Source: Sinomonas sp. ASV486 (GTDB lineage: Bacteria; Actinomycetota; Actinomycetes; Actinomycetales; Micrococcaceae). Taken from it: a stretch of 64,000 nt of DNA. A program made the translations under genes and the position numbers. The stretch lies in NCBI RefSeq assembly GCF_030908215.1, contig NZ_JAVFJK010000001.1:186001-250000 (forward strand), read 5' to 3'. The notes below the pieces were generated by a model. That model did no database searches and was not told the origin of the DNA. It saw nothing but the letters and a program-made list of their open reading frames with translations. This document shows, piece after piece, positions 1 through 8,263 of the stretch (the first letter of the stretch is position 1; the number at the start of each line of letters is the position of its first letter).

Positions 1-1
1 C

Positions 2-160
2 AAGCTCGCCAACCTCGCCCAGTACCGCGCGCGGTTCCCCAGTGCGCGCAAGGTCGTGACGTCCAACGCCGAGGAGAACGTGCACATGCTCGCAATCAAC
101 GAGGCCCTCGGCTTCAGGCCGGCGGGGTACGACGGCGAGTGGTACCGGAGGCTTGCGTGA
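2..160 (+). CDS. GNAT-family N-acetyltransferase, C-terminal fragment
   Basis: The last 52 residues of a protein whose start lies outside the window. The stretch SNAEENVHMLAINEALGF followed by a GEWYRRLA tail matches the end of the GNAT fold, where an Asn-x2-Asn-x2-Met-x-x-x-Asn-x2-LGF pattern contributes to acetyl-CoA binding. The substrate cannot be inferred. The stop overlaps the GTG of the next gene (GTGA), so the two are probably translationally coupled. Family assignment rests on this short motif only. Confidence 0.7.
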   Translation, partial: KLANLAQYRARFPSARKVVTSNAEENVHMLAINEALGFRPAGYDGEWYRRLA

Positions 161-1284
161 GCCGGGACGCCGGGCCCGACCACAGGCGCCGCACGCCCGG
201 CGACCGGCTGGGGGAGCCGATGACGGCGACCGCCGTCGAGGCGCACGCCCTCCTCGCGGCATTTGCGGCCGTCCTCCTGGGCCTTGCGGTGGCACTTGCG
301 GCCTTCGCCGGCCGCCGTCCGGCACTTTCCGGCGACCACGGCGTGGGGGACGTCGCGGCGCTCGTGGCCGGATTCGCCGCTCTCCTGGCCTGCGCTGTCG
401 CCTACCGCCGCTCCTATGCGGAGCCCGACCGAAGATGGCTCGCCGAGCGGGCCCTATGGAGGCGGCTGCTCGGCCTGGTCGCGCTCGCGTTCGCGCACGC
501 AGCCATCGCGTTCATGGTGACGTGGGCGAGCTTCCAGATCTTCCAGCGGGCTTTCAGCGGCGTCACGCTCGACGCGTTCGCGGCGGCACTCCTGACCTCG
601 CTCGCGGGCGCGCTCGCCTCCTACGCTGCCTATCAGTCCGGCTCGCGCATGGACAGCTATGCGCTCTCGAACCTCATTGCCACATTCCTGGCTGCCGGGG
701 TCCTGACCTCGATGGTCACGACCAACCGCTCCGACTGGTGGCAGGTCAACATGAGCGTGCTCGGAGCGGCCGACTATGGGGTCTCCCTCGCGTTCAACGG
801 AACGCTCGTGACGGCTGGCGCCGTGATTGCGCTGCTCGCCGAGTACATGACCCGCGACGTGCGGGCGCTCGACCTCTACCGCGAGCATGCGGGCGTCGTG
901 CTGGCCCGGAACCGCGAGGCCGTTCTGCTGGCGTGCATCGCCGCCATCGGCGCGTTCCTTGCGGCTACCGGGCTCGTGGCGGTGGACCTCTCCATTCCGG
1001 TGCACAACTCAATGGCCACGGCCATGACCGCCGTCTACACCCTGCTCGTGCTCCGCGCGCACGCATGGCTTCCCGGGCTCAGCCGGACGTTCTACCTCGC
1101 CGGTTACTTCATGCTGGCGGGGGCGGTCCTCTCGGTCATGATGTGGTGGCCGCTCGGGTACTACAACATGACCGCGATGGAGCTCGTCGTCGCGGGGGAC
1201 ATCCTAGCGTGGCTCGTGCTGTTGACGAGGAATGTCGCGGCCGCCGTCGAGGATGCGCGTCGGCTTGAGGACCCGCTCTCCTAA
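157..1284 (+). CDS. Polytopic membrane protein of unknown function
   Basis: A 375-residue protein with about ten hydrophobic segments and a basic, cytoplasmic-looking N-terminus. I do not recognise the family. The GTG start at 157 is chosen because GGAGG lies at 147-151, five bases upstream, and the start overlaps the stop of the acetyltransferase (GTGA). An ATG at 220 is the alternative and would remove 21 residues of charged sequence before the first membrane segment. It ends 85 bases before narG and is not an obvious part of the nitrate module, although co-occurrence with it cannot be excluded. No catalytic motif, metal ligand cluster or transporter signature was seen. Confidence 0.65.
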   Translation: MSRDAGPDHRRRTPGDRLGEPMTATAVEAHALLAAFAAVLLGLAVALAAFAGRRPALSGDHGVGDVAALVAGFAALLACAVAYRRSYAEPDRRWLAERALWRRLLGLVALAFAHAAIAFMVTWASFQIFQRAFSGVTLDAFAAALLTSLAGALASYAAYQSGSRMDSYALSNLIATFLAAGVLTSMVTTNRSDWWQVNMSVLGAADYGVSLAFNGTLVTAGAVIALLAEYMTRDVRALDLYREHAGVVLARNREAVLLACIAAIGAFLAATGLVAVDLSIPVHNSMATAMTAVYTLLVLRAHAWLPGLSRTFYLAGYFMLAGAVLSVMMWWPLGYYNMTAMELVVAGDILAWLVLLTRNVAAAVEDARRLEDPLS

Positions 1285-1357
1285 AGCTGGTATCGAATTA
1301 GAGCAAATTTGTGTGCCCTAGGGACTTATGGCCTTCCCTCGGCGATCCTCCGATTCT

Positions 1358-1369
1358 TAGAGTGTGCCC
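1358..1369 (+). promoter_or_regulatory. Candidate -10 element of a leaderless narG promoter
   Basis: TAGAGT at 1358-1363 is followed by six bases and then the ATG at 1370. That spacing puts the transcription start on the A of the ATG, the geometry of leaderless actinobacterial mRNAs. No Shine-Dalgarno sequence precedes the ATG. A -35 hexamer is not convincing, which would fit an activator-dependent anaerobic promoter. An AT-rich patch lies at about 1288-1315; I could not find a clear FNR/CRP palindrome in it. Confidence 0.4.
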
Positions 1370-4300
1370 ATGGCAGCCGGACCGATCCGCTCAGGACTCG
1401 ATGGAAGCGCTTCAGACGCGATGCTCGCGATGGGGCGCTTCTTCACACGTTGGGAGGAGACGGACGATGGGCGTGCCGTCTTCCGCGAGGGCGGACGGGC
1501 CGGTGACGTGTTCTACCGGGACCGGTGGAGCCACGACAAGGTGGTGCGCTCGACCCATGGCGTGAACTGCACAGGGTCCTGTTCGTGGAAGGTGTACGTC
1601 AAGGACGGCATTATCACCTGGGAGTCGCAGCAGACCGACTATCCGTCCGTCGGACCGGACCGTCCGGAATACGAGCCGAGAGGCTGCCCGCGCGGTGCCG
1701 CCTTCTCGTGGTACACGTACTCGCCGACGCGCGTGCGCTACCCCTACGTGCGAGGCGTGCTGCTCGAGATGTACCGCGAGGCGAAGCACCGCCTCGGGGA
1801 CCCGGTGCAGGCCTGGGCCGACGTCGTCTCGGACCCGGAGCGTCGGCGACGCTACCAACAGGCGCGCGGCAAGGGCGGACTCGTCCGCGCGAGCTGGAAC
1901 GAGGCCGTCGAGATGGCCGCGGCCGCCCATGTCCACACGATCAAGACCTACGGGCCGGACCGCTGCTCTGGCTTCTCTCCCATCCCGGCCATGTCGATCG
2001 TGAGCCACTGCGTGGGTACGCGGTTCATCCAGCTCATCGGCGGCGTCATGACGAGCTTCTACGACTGGTACGCCGACCTGCCCGTGGCAAGCCCCCAGGT
2101 GTTCGGCGACCAGACCGACGTCCCGGAGTCGGGGGACTGGTGGGACTCGACCTACCTCGTGATGTGGGGATCGAATGTCCCGGTGACCCGTACGCCGGAT
2201 GCCCACTGGATGACCGAGGTGCGCTACCGGGGCACGAAGGTCGTCGTCGTGAGCCCGGACTACGCGGACAACACCAAGTTCGCCGACGAGTGGATGGCGC
2301 CGCAGGCCGGTACCGATGCGGCGCTAGCGATGGCCATGGGCCACGTAATCCTCAAGGAGTTCTACCTCGACCGCGAAGTGCCGTTCTTCACCGACTTCGC
2401 GAAGCGCTACACGGACCTGCCGTTCCTCATCACGCTGGTCCCCTCGCAGGACGGCGCGGGGCTCGTGCCGGGCAAGTTCCTCACCGCCGCGGACCTTCCG
2501 GGGCAGGAGGGCCAGGCCGACGCCGCGTGGAAGACGGTCCTGCTCGACTCCGCCACGGGGGAGCCCGTGGTCCCGAACGGATCGATCGGCTTCCGGTACA
2601 ACTCCTCCGACGAGGGCCGCTGGAACCTCGATCTGGGCAGTGTCGACCCGCTGCTCTCCGCGGCCGACGGCGGCGGGGTCGCCCCGCCGTCGCGCGTCGC
2701 CGAAGTGATGCTCCCGTGCTTCGAAGCCGCGGACGGCTCCGGATCGGTGCTGCGCCGCGGTGTCCCCGTGCGCGAGGTGTCCGGCAGGACCGTCACGACG
2801 GTGTTCGACCTCATGCTGGCCCAGTACGGCGTGGCCCGTCCCGGCCTGCCGGGGGAGTGGCCCACCGGCTACGAGGACGCAAGCACCCCCTACACCCCGG
2901 CCTGGCAGGAAGGCATCACCAACGTTCCCGTCGCCCAGTGCCTCCGGGTCGCCCGCGAGTTCGCCCGCAACGCCGAGGAGTCCAACGGCCGGTCCATGGT
3001 GATCATGGGCGCCGGCATCTGCCAGTGGTTCCACGGCGACGTCACGTATCGCTCGGTCCTCTCCCTGCTGCTTCTGACTGGCTCGATGGGACGCAACGGC
3101 GGGGGATGGGCCCACTACGTAGGCCAGGAGAAGACCCGCCCGCTCACGGGCTGGGTCTCGCTGGCGAACGGACTCGACTGGTCGCGGCCGCCGCGCACGA
3201 TGACGGGTACCTCGTACTGGTACATGCACACCGGCCAGTGGCGCAACGACGGCTACTCCGCCTCGTCCCTCGCCTCGCCGCTGGCCGAGGGCAACCTCGA
3301 CGGCATGCATACGGCGGACGCCATCGCGCAGTCGGCCCGGCTCGGCTGGATGCCTTTCTACCCCCAGTTCAACCGCAGCCCGCTCGAGGTCGCCGATGAG
3401 GCCCACGAGGCCGTCGCGGCCGGGGCCGCGGAGACTGAGGCCGCCTACGTCGCTGCACAGCTCAAGGCCGGCGCCCTTACCGCCGCGGTCGACGACATCG
3501 ACGCCCCCGAGAACTGGCCCCGGACGCTCGTGCTGTGGCGCTCGAACCTTCTCGGATCGTCCGCGAAGGGCAATGAGTACTTCCTCAAGAACCTCCTCGG
3601 GACGCACCACAACGTCATGGGGAACGAGGCCGAGCCGGGCATGCCGCACCCGCGGGACGTCGCGTGGCGCGAGGAGACGCCGGAGGGCAAACTCGACCTG
3701 CTGATGTCTGCGGACTTCCGCATGACGTCCACGACGCTCCTCTCCGACATCGTGTTCCCCGCCGCGACCTGGTACGAGAAGCACGATCTCTCCTCTACCG
3801 ACATGCACCCCTACGTGCATGCCTTCAGCCCCGCGATCGATCCGCCGTGGGAGACGAAGACGGACTTCGAGATGTTCCACCTGCTCGCGCAGGAGCTGTC
3901 CAAGCAGGCCCGCACCCACCTCGGGGTCCGGCGAGACCTCGTCACGGTGCCGCTCCAGCATGACACGCCGGGACAGATCGCCCAGCCCGGCGGCGTCGTG
4001 CGTGACTGGCGGGACGCGGACGTCCCGGCCATCCCAGGCGTGACCATGCCGCAGGTGACCGTCGTGGAACGCGACTACACTGCCATCGCCGAGAAGCTCG
4101 CGGCCATCGGTCCCCTCGCCCGTGAGAAGGGGTTCACGGTCAAGAACGTGACGTTCGAGCTCGGGCACACGCTCGACCGGCTCGCGGGCGCGAACGGCGT
4201 CATGTCCCACGGCGTGGCGGCGGGCCTGCCGGCGATCGACACGGACGCGAAGCTCGCCGAGGCGGTCCTCGCCTTCTCGGGAACGACCAACGGCGAACTC

Positions 4301-5101
4301 GCCGTGCAGGGCTTCCGCCAGCTCGAACGCCGCACGGGCCGCCGCCTCGCAGACCTCGCCGAGGGCTCGGAGGAGAAGCTGATCCGGTTCGCGGACACCC
4401 AGGCCGCCCCGGTCCCCGTCATCACGAGCCCCGAATGGTCGGGGTCCGAGACCGGTGGTCGGCGGTACGCGCCGTTCACCATCAACGTCGAACGCCTCAA
4501 GCCCTGGCACACGCTCACCGGGCGGATGCACTTCTTCCTCGACCACGACTGGATGCGGGATCTGGGCGAGGCGCTGCCGATCTACCGGCCGCCGCTGGAC
4601 ATGCACCGGCTCTTCGGCGAACCCCGGCTCGGGCAGAACGGCATGGAGGTCACGGTGCGGTTCCTCACCCCGCACAGCAAGTGGTCCATCCACTCCGAGT
4701 ACCAGGACAACCTGTTCATGCTCTCGCTCTCGCGGGGCGGCCCGACGTGCTGGATGAGTTCCGAGGACGCTGCCGCAATCGGCGTCGAGGACAACGACTG
4801 GATCGAATGCGTCAACGCCAACGGCGTGTTCGTGGGGCGCGCGATCGTGAGCCACCGCATGCCGGCCGGCGTCGTGTATGTGTACCACGCCCAGGAGCGC
4901 ACGATCGACGTCCCGAAGTCGGAGGCCACGGGACGGCGCGGCGGCATCCACAACTCGGCCACCCGGCTCCTGGTGAAGCCGACGCACCTCATCGGCGGTT
5001 ACGCGCAGCTCTCGTACGCGTTCAACTACCTCGGCCCGACAGGCAACCAGCGAGACATGGTCAGCACCATCCGCAAGCGTTCGCAGGAGGTCACGTACTG
5101 A
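1370..5101 (+). CDS. narG: Respiratory nitrate reductase alpha subunit NarG
   Basis: Catalytic molybdenum subunit that reduces nitrate to nitrite on the cytoplasmic face of the membrane, taking electrons from NarH. The protein is 1243 residues, normal for the family. Near the N-terminus the FS0 iron-sulfur ligands are visible as His63, Cys67 and Cys71 (HGVNCTGSC) and Cys106 (RGCPRGA), with 34 residues between the last two cysteines as in E. coli. The YDWYADLP motif near residue 232 holds the Asp that ligates molybdenum in NarG, and the stretch WGSNVPVTRTPDAHW follows it. The ATG at 1370 is preferred over a GTG two codons upstream because of the -10 element six bases before it. First gene of narGHJI. 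Confidence 0.97.
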   Translation: MAAGPIRSGLDGSASDAMLAMGRFFTRWEETDDGRAVFREGGRAGDVFYRDRWSHDKVVRSTHGVNCTGSCSWKVYVKDGIITWESQQTDYPSVGPDRPEYEPRGCPRGAAFSWYTYSPTRVRYPYVRGVLLEMYREAKHRLGDPVQAWADVVSDPERRRRYQQARGKGGLVRASWNEAVEMAAAAHVHTIKTYGPDRCSGFSPIPAMSIVSHCVGTRFIQLIGGVMTSFYDWYADLPVASPQVFGDQTDVPESGDWWDSTYLVMWGSNVPVTRTPDAHWMTEVRYRGTKVVVVSPDYADNTKFADEWMAPQAGTDAALAMAMGHVILKEFYLDREVPFFTDFAKRYTDLPFLITLVPSQDGAGLVPGKFLTAADLPGQEGQADAAWKTVLLDSATGEPVVPNGSIGFRYNSSDEGRWNLDLGSVDPLLSAADGGGVAPPSRVAEVMLPCFEAADGSGSVLRRGVPVREVSGRTVTTVFDLMLAQYGVARPGLPGEWPTGYEDASTPYTPAWQEGITNVPVAQCLRVAREFARNAEESNGRSMVIMGAGICQWFHGDVTYRSVLSLLLLTGSMGRNGGGWAHYVGQEKTRPLTGWVSLANGLDWSRPPRTMTGTSYWYMHTGQWRNDGYSASSLASPLAEGNLDGMHTADAIAQSARLGWMPFYPQFNRSPLEVADEAHEAVAAGAAETEAAYVAAQLKAGALTAAVDDIDAPENWPRTLVLWRSNLLGSSAKGNEYFLKNLLGTHHNVMGNEAEPGMPHPRDVAWREETPEGKLDLLMSADFRMTSTTLLSDIVFPAATWYEKHDLSSTDMHPYVHAFSPAIDPPWETKTDFEMFHLLAQELSKQARTHLGVRRDLVTVPLQHDTPGQIAQPGGVVRDWRDADVPAIPGVTMPQVTVVERDYTAIAEKLAAIGPLAREKGFTVKNVTFELGHTLDRLAGANGVMSHGVAAGLPAIDTDAKLAEAVLAFSGTTNGELAVQGFRQLERRTGRRLADLAEGSEEKLIRFADTQAAPVPVITSPEWSGSETGGRRYAPFTINVERLKPWHTLTGRMHFFLDHDWMRDLGEALPIYRPPLDMHRLFGEPRLGQNGMEVTVRFLTPHSKWSIHSEYQDNLFMLSLSRGGPTCWMSSEDAAAIGVEDNDWIECVNANGVFVGRAIVSHRMPAGVVYVYHAQERTIDVPKSEATGRRGGIHNSATRLLVKPTHLIGGYAQLSYAFNYLGPTGNQRDMVSTIRKRSQEVTY

Positions 5102-5133
5102 TGGGAACTCTCCACCGGAAGGCAGTCTCATGA
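5101..5133 (+). other. Ten-codon bridging ORF between narG and narH
   Basis: The ATG at 5101 overlaps the narG stop (TGATG), and the TGA at 5131-5133 overlaps the narH ATG. It encodes MGTLHRKAVS. It spans the 28-base narG-narH gap exactly and contains the narH ribosome binding site (GGAAGG, 5117-5122). It may carry ribosomes from narG to narH, or it may be chance. Confidence 0.2.
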
Positions 5134-6803
5134 GGGTCATGGCCCAAGTCGGCATGGTGATGAACCTCGACAAGTGCATCGGGTGCCACACGTGCTCCGT
5201 GACCTGCAAGCAGGCCTGGACCAACCGCGCGGGCACGGAGTACGTGTGGTTCAACAACGTCGAGACCCGCCCTGGTCAGGGCTACCCCCGCAGGTACGAG
5301 GACCAGGAGCGGTGGCGCGGCGGGTGGGAACTGAACCGGCGCGGACGCCTCCGGCTCAAGGGCGGGGGGCGGGTCAAGAAGCTCCTCGGGATCTTCGCGA
5401 GCCCGGTCCAGCCCGAGCTCAAGGACTACTACGAGCCCTGGACCTACGACTACAAGACGCTCATCGAGGCCCCGCTCGGCGATGACTTCCCGGTGGCCCG
5501 GCCCAAGTCCCTCATCACGGGCGAGGACACGAAGATCACGTGGAGCGCGAACTGGGACGACGATCTCGGCGGTTCCATGCAGAACGGCGAACTCGATCCG
5601 ATCGTTGAGAAGCTCCGCCGGGAGTCGAACGAGAAGATCAAGTTCGAGTTCGAGCAGACGTTCATGTTCTACCTCCCGCGCATCTGCGAGCACTGCCTCA
5701 ACCCCTCCTGCATGGCCTCCTGCCCCTCAGGGGCTATCTACAAGCGGGCCGAGGACGGGATCGTGCTGGTGGACCAGGACCGCTGCCGTGGCTGGCGCCA
5801 ATGCATCACGGGCTGCCCGTACAAGAAGATGTACTTCAACCACAAGAGCGGCAAGGCCGAGAAGTGCACGTTCTGCTACCCGCGCATTGAAATCGGCCTG
5901 CCGACCGTCTGCTCCGAGACCTGCGTGGGCCGCCTCAGGTACCTCGGCATCTTCCTCTACGACGTCGACGCGGTGACCGCGGCGGCGTCGACCCCCGATC
6001 CGAAGGACCTCTACCGCGCCCAGCTCGACCTCCTGCTCGATCCGAACGACCCCGACGTGATTGCAGCGGCCCGCCGCGACGGGATCCCCGAGGACTGGCT
6101 CGACGCCGCTCGGCGCTCGCCGATCTACAAGCTGGCCAAGGTCTACCAAGTGGCCCTGCCGCTGCATCCCGAGTACCGGACCATGCCGATGGTCTGGTAC
6201 ATCCCGCCGCTGTCCCCGATCGTGGACCTCCTCAGCAGCCAGGGCCACGATGCGGAAGACGCCGGTACCCTCTTCGGAGCCATCGACGCCCTCCGGATTC
6301 CGTCCGAGTACCTCGCCGAGCTGTTCACCGCGGGAGACACCGGCATCATCGACGGCGTGCTGCGGCGCCTCGCCGCGATGCGCGCCTACATGCGCGGAAT
6401 CTCGCTCGGGACAGGCACCGACGAGTCGATCGCCGAGGGCGTCGGGCTGGATGGACAGACGATCCAGGAGATGTACCGGCTCATGGCGATCGCGAAGTAC
6501 AGCGATCGCTACGTGATCCCGAAGGCCCACGTCGAGCAGGCGCACAACCTCGAGGAGATGGGCTGCTCCCTCGACTTCGAGGACGGCCCCGGAATGTACC
6601 CGTCGGACGTGTTCGGCGAGGGCAGCGGCAAGCCCGTCCCCGTGGCGGTGGAGACGTTCCACGCGCTCAAGCAGCGTCAGACGTCGGGAGGCGAGGCGCA
6701 GCCGGGCTCCCTGCGCGGGCGCGTCAACCTGCTGAACTGGGACGGTCGCGGTGTGCCGGACGGCCTGTTCCCGACGAACGGGGGCGGCGATGCGGGGGAC
6801 TGA
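5130..6803 (+). CDS. narH: Respiratory nitrate reductase beta subunit NarH
   Basis: Electron-transfer subunit with four iron-sulfur clusters between NarI haem and NarG. It has 557 residues, somewhat longer than E. coli NarH. Cysteine groups are visible at the N-terminus (CIGCHTCSVTC), in the middle (CEHCLNPSCMASC), then CRGWRQCITGC and, further on, CTFC and CSETC. The Trp in CRGWRQC replaces one cysteine, as expected for the single 3Fe-4S cluster of this family. The start is chosen from GGAAGG seven bases upstream; a second Met lies three codons in. The 3' end overlaps narJ by 14 bases. Confidence 0.97.
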   Translation: MRVMAQVGMVMNLDKCIGCHTCSVTCKQAWTNRAGTEYVWFNNVETRPGQGYPRRYEDQERWRGGWELNRRGRLRLKGGGRVKKLLGIFASPVQPELKDYYEPWTYDYKTLIEAPLGDDFPVARPKSLITGEDTKITWSANWDDDLGGSMQNGELDPIVEKLRRESNEKIKFEFEQTFMFYLPRICEHCLNPSCMASCPSGAIYKRAEDGIVLVDQDRCRGWRQCITGCPYKKMYFNHKSGKAEKCTFCYPRIEIGLPTVCSETCVGRLRYLGIFLYDVDAVTAAASTPDPKDLYRAQLDLLLDPNDPDVIAAARRDGIPEDWLDAARRSPIYKLAKVYQVALPLHPEYRTMPMVWYIPPLSPIVDLLSSQGHDAEDAGTLFGAIDALRIPSEYLAELFTAGDTGIIDGVLRRLAAMRAYMRGISLGTGTDESIAEGVGLDGQTIQEMYRLMAIAKYSDRYVIPKAHVEQAHNLEEMGCSLDFEDGPGMYPSDVFGEGSGKPVPVAVETFHALKQRQTSGGEAQPGSLRGRVNLLNWDGRGVPDGLFPTNGGGDAGD

Positions 6804-7464
6804 ACCGCGCAACCGTGTCCTGTACGCGGCGGCCGCCGTGCTCCTCGACTATCCGGACGTGCGGGTCCGCGGACTGCTCCCCACGCTGCGGGCCGCGCTC
6901 GCAGAGCAAGCTGGTCCGCTGCCGCGGCTCCTCGAGGCGACCGCGGCTCAGATAGCGGACGACGACGAGCCGGTCGCGTGCCGCCGCTACGTGGACACGT
7001 TCGACCTCTCGCGACGGCACGCCCTGCACCTTTCCTACTGGACAGACGGGGACACGCGCCGCCGCGGAGAGACCCTCGGGCGGTTCAAGCAGCGGTACCG
7101 CGACAGCGGCTGGCTCGTGGACCTCGGCGGTGAACTCCCCGACTTCCTTCCGCTCGTCCTCGAATTCACCGCGCGGGTGGACTATACAGTCGGCCGATCG
7201 CTCCTTGCGGAGTACCGTGCGAGCCTCGAGCTCCTGCGGATCGAGCTGGCCGCCGATGCGCCGGTCTATGCGCCCGTCCTCGAGGCGGTCTGCAGCACGC
7301 TGCCAGGCCCGTCGCCCACGAGCCGTGCTGAGGCCATGGCGCTCGCGGGCCCGCCCGTCGAGCAGGTGGGCCTCGAGCCCTTCGACCCCCGGCTCCTGCC
7401 GCTTGCAGAGGCCACGCCGCCGCAGAACCGGAGCGGCCGCACTGTGACTCAAGGAGCGCACTGA
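6790..7464 (+). CDS. narJ: Nitrate reductase molybdenum cofactor assembly chaperone NarJ
   Basis: A 224-residue cytoplasmic chaperone that holds apo-NarGH during molybdenum cofactor insertion; it is not part of the final enzyme. The N-terminal LLDYPD segment and the RRYVDTFDLSRRHALHLSYW block are typical of the NarJ/TorD-like fold. The ATG lies inside the end of narH (14-base overlap), and the stop overlaps the narI ATG (TGATG), so the whole operon is tightly coupled. The C-terminal 30 residues are Pro/Leu-rich and look poorly conserved. Confidence 0.93.
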   Translation: MRGTEPRNRVLYAAAAVLLDYPDVRVRGLLPTLRAALAEQAGPLPRLLEATAAQIADDDEPVACRRYVDTFDLSRRHALHLSYWTDGDTRRRGETLGRFKQRYRDSGWLVDLGGELPDFLPLVLEFTARVDYTVGRSLLAEYRASLELLRIELAADAPVYAPVLEAVCSTLPGPSPTSRAEAMALAGPPVEQVGLEPFDPRLLPLAEATPPQNRSGRTVTQGAH

Positions 7465-8213
7465 TGGACGTCCTGCTGTGGGGCGTTGCCCCGTACCTCA
7501 TGGTGCTGATCCTCATCGGCGGCAGTATCTGGCGCTACCGGTTCGACCAGTTCGGCTGGACCACGCGCTCGTCCCAGCTGTACGAGTCCAGACTCCTGCG
7601 GATCGCCTCGCCGATGTTCCACTACGGCCTCGTGTTCGTCGTCGCTGGGCACTTCGTGGGGCTCGTGATCCCGAAGTCCTTGACCGATGCCGTGGGCATG
7701 TCAGAGGCCCTCTATCACGCCCTCGCGCTCTCGGTGGGCCTCATCGCGGGCGTCTCGACGCTGCTGGGCATTGTCCTGCTCGTCATCCGCCGACGGCGGA
7801 CCGGCCCTGTGTTCATGGCCACGACCCGGAACGACAAGGCGATGTACGTCTTCCTCGTCGGGGCCATCGCGCTCGGCGTGTGGACCACTCTCGTGAGCGC
7901 CGCGCAGCCCTCCAACACCGCCTTCGACTACCGCGAGACCGTGAGCCCTTGGTTCCGATCGCTCTTCGTGCTGCAGCCGGACGTCGCCTCGATGGCCGCC
8001 GCGCCGATGGAGTTCAAGTGGCACACGGTCGTGGGAATGATCCTGTTCGCGATGTGGCCGTTCACGCGGCTCGTGCACGCCCTGACGGCACCGTTCCACT
8101 ACCTGTTCCGTCCCTACATCGTCTACCGCACGCGCGACGAGGGCGCGGCTCCGGGCGCCCGCGAGGTTCGCCGAGGCTGGGAGACCACCGGCACGCGTGA
8201 CCGCGACCATTGA
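7464..8213 (+). CDS. narI: Respiratory nitrate reductase gamma subunit NarI
   Basis: Cytochrome b subunit that anchors NarGH and oxidises menaquinol. It has 249 residues and five predicted membrane segments. Haem-ligand histidines occur in the expected pairs: HYGLVFVVAGH (two His ten apart) and, near the C-terminus, a His pair 18 apart in the segment KWHTVVGMILF to LVHAL, matching E. coli His56/66 and His187/205. Translation probably couples to narJ through the TGATG overlap. A short polar tail follows the last helix. Confidence 0.96.
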   Translation: MDVLLWGVAPYLMVLILIGGSIWRYRFDQFGWTTRSSQLYESRLLRIASPMFHYGLVFVVAGHFVGLVIPKSLTDAVGMSEALYHALALSVGLIAGVSTLLGIVLLVIRRRRTGPVFMATTRNDKAMYVFLVGAIALGVWTTLVSAAQPSNTAFDYRETVSPWFRSLFVLQPDVASMAAAPMEFKWHTVVGMILFAMWPFTRLVHALTAPFHYLFRPYIVYRTRDEGAAPGAREVRRGWETTGTRDRDH

Positions 8214-8263
8214 GCCAAGCAGCACTGAGCACCTGAGCACCCATCCCCAGGCCAGGAGGACCC

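Noticed and set aside
1285-1357. An FNR or NarL site before narG
   Set aside because: The AT-rich patch has no convincing palindrome close to TTGAT-N4-ATCAA or a NarL heptamer pair.
2324-5257. A 977-codon antisense frame over narG
   Set aside because: Same compositional artefact; no ribosome binding site or recognisable domain.
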